64,000 nt of DNA from positions 1 to 64,000 of the forward strand of contig JAMXDE010000022.1 of NCBI GenBank assembly GCA_026770025.1, given 5' to 3'. The number at the start of each line of letters is the position of its first letter. Positions within the stretch are counted from its first letter, which is position 1. Source of the DNA: Craspedostauros australis. Taxonomy: Eukaryota; Bacillariophyta; Bacillariophyceae; Mastogloiales; Achnanthaceae. Shown piece after piece: positions 56,435 through 64,000 of the stretch. A program made the position numbers and the translations under genes. Below the pieces are notes generated by a model. The model saw only the letters and a program-made list of their open reading frames with translations. It ran no database searches and had not been told where the DNA came from.

Positions 56435-58246
56435 TGGCTGTGCGTCACCGCGATAACACTAGTTGTGGAGTTTTGTGGGGGCAGACCATGCTACTAAAAC
56501 GAGTCTAGAGGGCATCCAAAAAGCACATCCAATATCTGCTTGTCATGCTATATCTCAACAACACATCGTCTACAATTAAATCTAAACAGTGCATTCATAC
56601 ACCTGACTAGTGTTTATACAGAATATCGAAGTTAAATTGACAAAGAAATTATTTTTAGTGTCATGTTGGTCCATCACACAGTTGTGTGGTGGATTCACAA
56701 AATTCTCGACCAAGCAATGTTGCCCTCCAATCAGCACCCATGATCATCATCATCATCCTGGTATTTTGATAAACTGCGCACCACAATCGCTCTGTATACC
56801 CCCCATCTACCCACTCCATGAAGGATACAACGTTTTGGCCACATTGCATGCCCCAAAGTGTCCATACACTGAAAAAGAGTGATTCCAAAAAACGATTTTC
56901 AAGCCGGATGCGGTATGGATACGGATCCATACCTCATGCACATGACCCTTTCAGCCCCTCCACGTGCCCCTCGTGCATTCCCACACTCCCTGGTGACATG
57001 ATGATGCATCCAGAGGGGGATGGGCATCGATGGTCTTGATGGTACACCTCCATTTGGTGATGCCATCTCTTTTCGTGGCACCCCACCAAAACATGACCTG
57101 TCTGTACTCATTCGAGGCCACAGCCTCTTCCAGACAATATCTGCGGCGCGAACTTCGCGACGTGCATCTTCCGTTGGTGCCGCACGCATCTTGCATGGGC
57201 GACTTGGCGATTGGGTGGCTTGATGATGCTGCCTGTCACAGCCAAAGCCACACCATGGGAACCCCCACGATACACCGCCAAAACTCTTGCCCTCCACTGT
57301 TTCCTCCGCGCGGACACCTTCTCGGTCGTCCCCGAACCTCAAACTTCGTGGGAATCTTGGTCTTGGCCTCCTGGAGCCATCTTGCCCATCCATAGGCGTT
57401 GGGGTGGGTTGTGGATGGAGTACACTGGCCATATGCAACGAGGCAATCTGGTGCGAAATTGTGACGTTTGATCTGGGGCCTGCGACGGCCCCAAATCAAG
57501 CGCTCTCGCGACCCCCTCTCGTCCACCCACCAAAGGCTGCATCGCGGTGACGGCGATGTGCTTGGATTTGTCATTGGACCGCTGGTTGGTGCGGCGCAGT
57601 GATTGCCGTTGGACGGCCATTGTGGCGTTTTTTGGTGTTCCGCCATTGTAATGTTGTTGTTTTTTGGAGTCTGGCACTCTCAACCAGTCGGACATACTGG
57701 GGGATAAGGTAATTGCAAACACCTATCCAAAATGCACGAAAGAAACATGACACAAAACACTTCCGGAGTACCAATGCAACTCGACCATTCCGTCACGAAG
57801 AAACGTCGCAGATGCTGCTTCACATCGTGCTGTGATTGGTGTTTCATGACGCAGTATCCATCGTCGTGACGTAGATGACGGATTAAGCAAACGGAGGGTA
57901 GAATGAATGTAAACGCAGACTCACCGCTTCCCCCAAAACTATACAACTAGTGCTATCGTGGAGGGACTGTTGGATGGTCTGATCGGAACACCTCAAAAAG
58001 AGACTAAACAATTCAAAATGGGAACAACGTCGCTGAAACGAAGAACAGCAAAGGGTTAAATTGGATCGATGTAGTCGTAGGCGAAAGGCTGAAACCCGAG
58101 AGAGATCGAAAATTGCGCATATCCATCGGTCTGTAAAACTTAAAATAGGATCTAACTCAAAAATGTAACGGTTAATTATTTGTATTAGACCTAAAGGGAT
58201 TACGAATATGTGCTTGGTTAGTATGTAGAAGAGAAAATTTCTGGAG
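56435..58246. other. 3' non-coding part of the transposon
   Basis: About 1.8 kb between the transposase stop and the right TIR. The only longer frames are on the - strand between 56899 and 57722. They overlap in different frames, and one reads DERGSRERLIWGRRRPQIKR. These might be remnants of a second gene, possibly with introns, but I cannot support one. A near-palindrome, GGTATGGATACGGATCCATACC, broken by its central bases, lies at about 56911-56932. Confidence 0.5.
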
Positions 58247-58285
58247 GTCTATTTCAAAGTGTTGGTCGACTCACTGATCGGGCTC
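58247..58285 (-). repeat. Right TIR of the D2 transposon
   Basis: Inverted perfect match of 52228-52266, ending GATCGGGCTC. The imperfect inverted match continues leftward to about 58136. It ends 34 bp before the start codon of the downstream ATPase gene. Confidence 0.95.
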
Positions 58286-58319
58286 ATAACACAGACTCCA
58301 GAACGTCAGTAACTCAACG

Positions 58320-61300
58320 ATGTCTTCCTTGATGACCGGGACGATCCCCGACAGCTCCGCGACCGCACGCCAACAACAGAAGGCGCTGGCACAAGCGCAG
58401 CACCAGCATGGCCTACACGAAGACCAGAAGCAAATGGAAGGAGATGGCGGTTCGGTCGGAGCCGACCACAACGTGGCACCGCTCCAGAACATGTCGTCGC
58501 GCTCGGTTGCCAGCTTGACACTCGCAAGTGCAGACAGCGTGCTTGATCACGCCGGAAACACGATCCCCACGGCGAGCATTAATAGTAGGAGCAGCAGCAG
58601 GAACAGCGCACATCGACGGAGTGGCACGGGTAGACCTTCATCAGCCAGAAGTTCGATTGTGCCGCTGCCGCAATCATCCGTATCTTCGCTGATGCACGGA
58701 ACACTTAATATTGATGCCACCGGCGGAACGCGCAGAGGCGGGATGCTCCAAGCGGCCGTTCCTGCGATACAATTGACCAGCAACCTCGAAATCAATGAAC
58801 CCATCATGGCCACTCTCAGTGCGAAAGCGCATGCAACGTCCAAGCTGACGCAACTGGCGCAGGAAAAGCTCAACTTCTCCCGTCTGTGCCTTGTTGGGAG
58901 GGACGTCGAACAGCGCGTGCTGTCCCATGAATTCTCCCAAATGGTGAAGGCCACATCAGCTGCAACCTCATCATCGTTGGCAATGGCAGCAGCGACGGCA
59001 ACCGCAACGGCGACAGCTGCCGCGGTTGATGGTCTCGACCAAACGCAGCAACACTCACAGGAACGGCACGAAACTCGCACTACCACCAGATCCTTCGTAA
59101 CGATCGCCGGTCTGTCGGGCACAGGCAAGTCCTCACTCGCGAGAACGTTGCGAGGCAAATGCATCGTCCATGGTGCATTCTACGTCGTCGGGAAGTTCGA
59201 TTTGAAGCAGATGGATGAACCGTTCTCGGGTCTCAAATCGCCGATGGCGGACATTTGTTCGCAGATTCGGAAGTTACCGAAACGGTCGTCGCAGCAACAA
59301 ACGACCAACGGAACAAGCCAACGACATTCCCTCCACACCAAGTCATCCTTCAGCGCGGCAGATCGTCGCTGTTTTGATGATCTACGCGATCGGATTGTGA
59401 GGAATCTGGATGTCACCGAACTGCAGGTTCTATCCGGACTGGTGCCAAACATCGAGGATATCATTGGCGCGGATGTGCTGTCCGGTGCGTCCCACGGCAA
59501 CACAGCAAGCCGCACCAATACGAGCGCAAGTGTCGACACTGGTAGAAATACTAACGCCAACGCCAATGCCACTTCTAAATCCAGCACTCCGCATCGGCGG
59601 CATGTGATTGCGAAGGATGAAACCAACAAGCACGGATACAGAGAGCAGTCGGATCGTTTGAAGTTTGCCTTCCGCAGGTTCATCAAGGTGATCTGCGACT
59701 ATTGCCCGCTGGTCTGGGTATCGGATGACATGCAGTGGGCCGACAAGGCATCGTTGAACATGATCGAGTCATGGGTGCTCGACACTGAGATCTCGTCGCT
59801 GATGGTGGTAGCCTGCTACCGGTCCAACCTGGTTGGCCCAGACCACGACAACCCGTGCCAGCGCATGCTCCAATCCATCCACCAGGCCAAGCAAGATCGA
59901 TCCATCCGAACCGCGCACCTCCGAGTGGGCGACTTGTCAGTTGAACACGTGCACACTATGCTTGCCGAGTTGCTGGGGAGCGAATTGCGGTTACAGGACA
60001 CCCAGGGATTGGCAGAGATCGTGCACAAGAAGACAGACGGTAACGTCTTCTTCGTGCAGCAGCTCATGAAATTGCTGGTGCACGAAGATCTCCTTTCCTG
60101 CTCCATTGCCACGGGCCAATGGAAATGGGACAACGACACCATCCAGCGCGACTGTCCTGCGACGACCAACGTGGTCGAGCTGATGAGGTCCAAGCTGCGG
60201 CAGGTCGCCAACGCGAAGCTCGTCCTGCCCGTCGCGGCTTGTTTGGGATCCACGTTTTCCATTGCGTCGGTTTGCCAAGTGATCAGGGGCTTTCGCGAGT
60301 CCAATGACGATCTCGCCTTCTACAAAGACTTGTTCCAGAGCGATCCACCGGCCGATAACGCTAGGACGGTGCAGATGCTGCAGACATGTGAAGAGGAAGG
60401 ACTGATCGATGGGACTTTCGAACTCGACAGTGGACTTGGAGACGGAGATGATGCGAGCGGAGCAGGTCTCACGCTTGATAGCGCATCCAGCAACACGGTC
60501 ACCGAAGGCGCCTTCATACATGACAAAGTGCAGGAATCGGCGCTGGACATGGTACCCGATACAAAATTGGCGGAGTTGCAATTCCGGATCGGCAAGATAC
60601 TGTTGGACAGGCTATCGTCGGCGGAGCTCGCTCGATCACTGTTCATCGTCGTCAACCTGCTCAACGCCAGGCTGGATCTAGTGCCGCCATACTCGTATCC
60701 CAACGATCAGCATGGGGACGACAATGATGATCAGCGAAGCAAGACGCGCCTGAACACTCACAGCAGCAACGCAAATCGAAGACACCACGAACAGGACCAA
60801 GATCCTACCCGACCACTTGCTGAATTGAACCTCACGAGCATTGAGGCATCTCAACGCTTTGTGTTGGCCGAACTGAATCATTCCGCAGGATCGCAGGCCG
60901 TCGTATGCGCGGCATTCAGCGCAGCGGCAGTGTACTTCAAGAATGCCATTGAGTTGCTTCCGAAGAACCATTGGAAAACGCATCATGCCATGAGTTTGGA
61001 CATCTTCACGGCAGCTACCGAGTGCGCCTTCATGACTTCAGAAACGAAGCTGTTTCGCAAATACGCCGACGAGGTCATCAAGCTGGATTGCCCAATGATC
61101 GACAAGATGCGAGTGTACCATGTCATGATGGATGCATCGATGGGTAACATCGAACGTGAAAAGGCGAGCGATGCCACCGATCTTGGCCGCGAAGTGTTGG
61201 CCCATTTCGGGTACCGGTTCCCAAAGAGGAAGCTCCCCATGACCATTGCCACGATGTTTGGTCTGCTGCGGCTCAACGCAACGGTCAACACATGGACACC

Positions 61301-62597
61301 CCAGACCATGGACACGCTCCCCGATGCAATAGATCCGACAGATATGGCCGTGATGAAGGCGCTCGACAAGCTATCGACGGCGGCGTACCTGACAAAACCC
61401 AGCCTACTTCCGTTGGTCCTCCTGAAGAGCGTGAAGCGGACGTTCAACAACGGCATCACTCTGTACTCCCCAGTCGCATTCGCAATCCTTGGGATGATCC
61501 TGGGTTGGACGCTGGGACGATCACAGGAGAGTCGAGTTTGTGCCAACCACGCAATCGACATGGTGCAGAAGATGGAAGATCGGTCGTCGGAGGCCAGAGT
61601 CATCCTCGTGTGCAACGGCATAGTGCTGCACTTCACCCAGGCGTTCGAAACCTTGAGAAAACCGCTGTTGCGAGCTTACAGCATCGGAATGGCGACGGGG
61701 GATGTCGAATCGGCCCTGTGGTGCATGTTCGTCTTCATCGAAGTGTCTTGGTACACCGGCAAGTCGCTCCATACCCTCGACATGGATTGCTCCACCTACA
61801 GCAAAGTATCGGCGGACTTCGGCCAGATGCGGCAGGTGGAAAGCATCAAGCTGATTTGGCAAGCCATACTGAATCTGAGGGGATTCGCCGAGGATCTGTC
61901 CATCATGGTCGGGGACGTGTGTAACGAGGTCACAGCAATGCCTCGGTACGAGCAAAAAGGAGACGACTTTCTGAGAGCAATGCTGCTGAGGATGAAGATC
62001 ATGATGGCGGCATACTTCGGAGATTTTGAGACTGCCGCTGATCTTGCCCTGATCACGTTTGATCTGCACCATGAGGCAATCCCAGCCAGCGTAGCATTTC
62101 TTCCATTGTCCTTCTTCTGTTCCTTCGCGTGCTACGTGGCCGTGTCGATGAACCGGAGGAGCAGGCGGGTCATTCGGCAATACAAACGCATGGCGACTCG
62201 GGCTCGACGGATGATCCAGATGTGGAACAATCGGGGCAATCCGAACTGCGCACACTACTTGGCCATCCTCGATGCAGAGAGATCCATCGGGAAACCTCCC
62301 ACCCCGCCGGGCCGCTTCGCTGGAAGATCCAACAAACAGCATCCAGCAGTCGCCAGCTACCAAAAGGCAATCCGGTTGACAGCGCGCCGTGGTTTCATCA
62401 ACGATCGGGCATTTGCCAACGAAAGGCTTGCATACTACTTCCGCCAACACACGGACGATGAAGAGAGCGCGCGGTTTCATTTTGACGAGGCCATGCGCTT
62501 GTACAAAGAATGGGGCGCCGATGGGAAAGTGAAATCGATGGAAGGCAAGAGCAACCACCTGTGGCAGCCACCGTCTGAGATCGAAGTCACGATGTGA
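58320..62597 (+). CDS. STAND/AAA_16-type predicted ATPase, 1425 aa (D2 copy)
   Basis: A full-length paralogue of the D1 gene with the same start and stop and no frame change. About 49 of 1425 residues differ by eye (near 96.6 percent identity). Walker A (GLSGTGKSS) and Walker B (LVWVSDDMQWAD) are unchanged. About 22 of the differences cluster in residues 1095-1262 of the helical C-terminal part, often in conspicuous pairs (for example IDMSWFTG against IEVSWYTG). The gene's former upstream region is displaced by the transposon, leaving only about 34 bp of original 5' sequence. Any expression must now start in or near the transposon end. The intact frame suggests that either the loss of the promoter is recent or the transposon supplies a promoter. 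Confidence 0.85.
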   Translation: MSSLMTGTIPDSSATARQQQKALAQAQHQHGLHEDQKQMEGDGGSVGADHNVAPLQNMSSRSVASLTLASADSVLDHAGNTIPTASINSRSSSRNSAHRRSGTGRPSSARSSIVPLPQSSVSSLMHGTLNIDATGGTRRGGMLQAAVPAIQLTSNLEINEPIMATLSAKAHATSKLTQLAQEKLNFSRLCLVGRDVEQRVLSHEFSQMVKATSAATSSSLAMAAATATATATAAAVDGLDQTQQHSQERHETRTTTRSFVTIAGLSGTGKSSLARTLRGKCIVHGAFYVVGKFDLKQMDEPFSGLKSPMADICSQIRKLPKRSSQQQTTNGTSQRHSLHTKSSFSAADRRCFDDLRDRIVRNLDVTELQVLSGLVPNIEDIIGADVLSGASHGNTASRTNTSASVDTGRNTNANANATSKSSTPHRRHVIAKDETNKHGYREQSDRLKFAFRRFIKVICDYCPLVWVSDDMQWADKASLNMIESWVLDTEISSLMVVACYRSNLVGPDHDNPCQRMLQSIHQAKQDRSIRTAHLRVGDLSVEHVHTMLAELLGSELRLQDTQGLAEIVHKKTDGNVFFVQQLMKLLVHEDLLSCSIATGQWKWDNDTIQRDCPATTNVVELMRSKLRQVANAKLVLPVAACLGSTFSIASVCQVIRGFRESNDDLAFYKDLFQSDPPADNARTVQMLQTCEEEGLIDGTFELDSGLGDGDDASGAGLTLDSASSNTVTEGAFIHDKVQESALDMVPDTKLAELQFRIGKILLDRLSSAELARSLFIVVNLLNARLDLVPPYSYPNDQHGDDNDDQRSKTRLNTHSSNANRRHHEQDQDPTRPLAELNLTSIEASQRFVLAELNHSAGSQAVVCAAFSAAAVYFKNAIELLPKNHWKTHHAMSLDIFTAATECAFMTSETKLFRKYADEVIKLDCPMIDKMRVYHVMMDASMGNIEREKASDATDLGREVLAHFGYRFPKRKLPMTIATMFGLLRLNATVNTWTPQTMDTLPDAIDPTDMAVMKALDKLSTAAYLTKPSLLPLVLLKSVKRTFNNGITLYSPVAFAILGMILGWTLGRSQESRVCANHAIDMVQKMEDRSSEARVILVCNGIVLHFTQAFETLRKPLLRAYSIGMATGDVESALWCMFVFIEVSWYTGKSLHTLDMDCSTYSKVSADFGQMRQVESIKLIWQAILNLRGFAEDLSIMVGDVCNEVTAMPRYEQKGDDFLRAMLLRMKIMMAAYFGDFETAADLALITFDLHHEAIPASVAFLPLSFFCSFACYVAVSMNRRSRRVIRQYKRMATRARRMIQMWNNRGNPNCAHYLAILDAERSIGKPPTPPGRFAGRSNKQHPAVASYQKAIRLTARRGFINDRAFANERLAYYFRQHTDDEESARFHFDEAMRLYKEWGADGKVKSMEGKSNHLWQPPSEIEVTM

Positions 62598-63018
62598 GGC
62601 GCGAACTGAAGACTTGATTACCTTCGTTCGACGAGCCACCAGTTCCCATGTTGCGAACAGTCATTACATCGGAGGACGCGTCATACGAGCTATTGGCAGG
62701 AATCCGATGGCTGTAGCGGCATCCATTCAATCCTATCTGAAGTGATCACAACAGATGATATGGTAGAATGAATTGTATTGAGATACGAGCTATGGGAGAG
62801 TAGTCAAGTCATCTGATACGATTGTATTGGTTCGGTTGTCGTCGCTGTGTAGCGTGTGAAACCAATTCATTGTGTGAGTATCGTGGAGTGTGATGTGGTG
62901 TGTTGTGGTGTGGAGTTTTGGATGTCACCCGCACACGACCGTCTCTCATCCGTCCCCACAGTCCGCCACGGATCTGCATTCGTAGCACAGCTCAGCTCGA
63001 GCAGCGAGAGGTCCTTCT
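62598..63018. other. Intergenic region between convergent genes (D2)
   Basis: Counterpart of 41771-42193. By eye about 20 differences lie in the first 280 bp and almost none after about 62880. Confidence 0.6.
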
Positions 63019-64000
63019 TCATTTGCCACCCCGGACCTTTTTGGTCTGCCGTATGATGCCCGACTCCAGCTTTTCCCGATGGCATTTGGCAAACTGGCGG
63101 AACTCCTCCAAACAGTCCAGATCAGCCTGGGCCACTTCTGTTGGTTGGCCGCGCTTGCACAGCGACATCTGCCGGGCCTTCTTGCTTCGTCCTTGATTGC
63201 ATGGGAACCCGATCTCCATGTAGTTGCACTCGGTGGTGGCGATTTTGTAGAAATCTGGCCACAACCGAGGCGTCGTCTCCGTGAACAGGAACAGCGTGCC
63301 CTCTGGAACCACGTCGAAAAGTTCTCGGAAGAACACGAAGTTGGACTTGCGCAGGTTGATGGCGTTCTCGGACACGCAGTACTGGCATGTCCAGATGTTG
63401 GTCGTCTCAATCTTATCCAGCATGGCCCGGTTGTTGGGATGTGCGAGAGGCGTCGTGATATCGCATTTCCCACCCCACGACGCGGTCAGGTTGGTCTGTT
63501 GCAGCGCGATTTGGGTTGATTCGCTCATGGCGACCACCAGATCCTCCCAGCCCTCCTCGTAATCCATCACATTGGCATGCAAGGCGGACATTCCGCTGCC
63601 TGAGGATGAGAAGGTCGCTACCAGCGCGGCGGCGACGAAATCGTACCCAGGTCCGCCACCCAACGACGTCAAAGTACACGCCGTCGGCTGTCCATCCGAT
63701 CCATCCAGCAGCCGCTGCTGCTCCATGCCTTTGCTCCAGTGGTGCGGGACCGATGGATTTTGAGTTGTGTACATCAGCAGGTCCGAAAGTAATCGAGCAC
63801 GGCAGAAGAAATCCAGGGCGTACCCGGACCTCGATCCGGCATCACCGAAGCACGGCATCGTGCCTTGATCGGCAGCCACGCCCAGATTGAACCAGAGCGA
63901 GCCAAATGCTTCTTGATCGACAGGATGTGGCAAACGCTGCGACAGGTGATGCCGGATGGAATCGATGGAAAGCTGCGACCAATGACGCCACCCCTTGGTG
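63019..64000 (-). CDS. SAM-dependent methyltransferase-like protein, partial (D2 copy)
   Basis: C-terminal two-thirds of a protein matching the gene at 42194-43696. The 5' end is outside the window. The glycine-rich motif SLGGGPGYD and all downstream motifs are present. By eye the roughly 980 bp visible differ from D1 at only about two positions, both silent. This is far closer than the neighbouring ATPase pair. No break is seen. Confidence 0.7.
   Translation of the reverse strand, partial: TKGWRHWSQLSIDSIRHHLSQRLPHPVDQEAFGSLWFNLGVAADQGTMPCFGDAGSRSGYALDFFCRARLLSDLLMYTTQNPSVPHHWSKGMEQQRLLDGSDGQPTACTLTSLGGGPGYDFVAAALVATFSSSGSGMSALHANVMDYEEGWEDLVVAMSESTQIALQQTNLTASWGGKCDITTPLAHPNNRAMLDKIETTNIWTCQYCVSENAINLRKSNFVFFRELFDVVPEGTLFLFTETTPRLWPDFYKIATTECNYMEIGFPCNQGRSKKARQMSLCKRGQPTEVAQADLDCLEEFRQFAKCHREKLESGIIRQTKKVRGGK

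Larger units (their letters stand above)
52228..58285 (+). mobile_element. 6.06-kb DNA transposon with long TIRs, present only in D2
   Basis: A cut-and-paste type element bounded by perfect 39-bp terminal inverted repeats (52228-52266 and 58247-58285) starting GAGCCCGATCAGTGAGTCGA. Subterminal blocks are also shared in inverted order: ACCAAGCACATATTCGTAAT, TAATTAACCGTTACATTTTT and TTTTAAGTTTTA. The imperfect TIR therefore extends to about 150 bp. It is flanked by ATAA (52224-52227 and 58286-58289). The D1 site has one ATAA (37459-37462) and no insert, so the target duplication is 4 bp. It carries one long open frame for a 1170-aa transposase-like protein. Perfect TIRs, an intact frame and an empty paralogous site all indicate a recent, possibly autonomous insertion. 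I cannot assign a superfamily: 4 bp is not typical of hAT (8 bp), Mutator (9 bp) or Tc1/mariner (TA). Confidence 0.92.
46801..64000 (+). repeat. Segmental duplication unit D2 (continues past right edge)
   Basis: A direct copy of D1, starting at AGTATAAAGCTAATCATTTG. It lacks the fold-back MITE and carries the 6058-bp DNA transposon at 52228-58285. The offset between units is 15361 bp on the left and 20827 bp at the ATPase genes. The difference of 5466 bp is accounted for by the two insertions plus small indels. Confidence 0.9.

Noticed and set aside
56899-57722. Second gene on the - strand of the DNA transposon
   Set aside because: Three overlapping frames of similar length are open, none with a recognisable domain or clear splice structure.

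Overview
The window looks like nuclear DNA of a unicellular alga, most likely a diatom. The support is indirect. It holds Ty1/copia elements of the kind that dominate diatom genomes, long single-exon host genes, and a large predicted ATPase of a STAND/AAA_16 type that I recall being expanded in diatoms. I found no rRNA, tRNA, CRISPR array or bacterial operon. Species cannot be fixed from sequence alone.

Left half (1 to 31439): nested LTR retrotransposons. A copia element (A) enters from the left edge. It carries an unusual tail of about 850 residues after RNase H. Next is a rearranged copy (B2) of a second copia family, B, at 9181-13778. Then comes a third copia element (C, 13779-30782), whose gag region is split by two family-B insertions: a solo LTR (16151-16945) and a whole-looking copy, B1 (17357-25283). 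A truncated, older family-B LTR (30783-31439) closes this block. The LTR pairs of B1 and C are almost identical, so both insertions are recent.

Right half (31440 to 64000): two direct copies of a segment of about 15.4 kb. Unit D1 starts at 31440; unit D2 starts at 46801 and runs off the right edge. Each unit has about 5-6 kb of largely non-coding sequence, a 1425-aa predicted STAND/AAA_16 ATPase with a helical-repeat-like tail (+ strand), and a convergent gene for a 500-aa methyltransferase-like protein (- strand, cut by the window edge in D2). The two units act as empty and filled sites for each other. D1 alone has a 577-bp fold-back MITE with a 3-bp target duplication. D2 alone has a 6058-bp DNA transposon with long terminal inverted repeats, a 4-bp target duplication and an open 1170-aa transposase of a family I cannot name. 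That transposon lies about 34 bp upstream of the start codon of the D2 ATPase gene and separates it from the promoter region still present in D1.

Divergence between the units is uneven. The ATPase genes and their flanks differ by several percent, and a C-terminal patch of the ATPase differs more. The methyltransferase genes are nearly identical, which suggests recent gene conversion. The strongest candidates for something undescribed are the D2 transposon family and the duplicated STAND-like ATPase that lacks any recognisable output domain.
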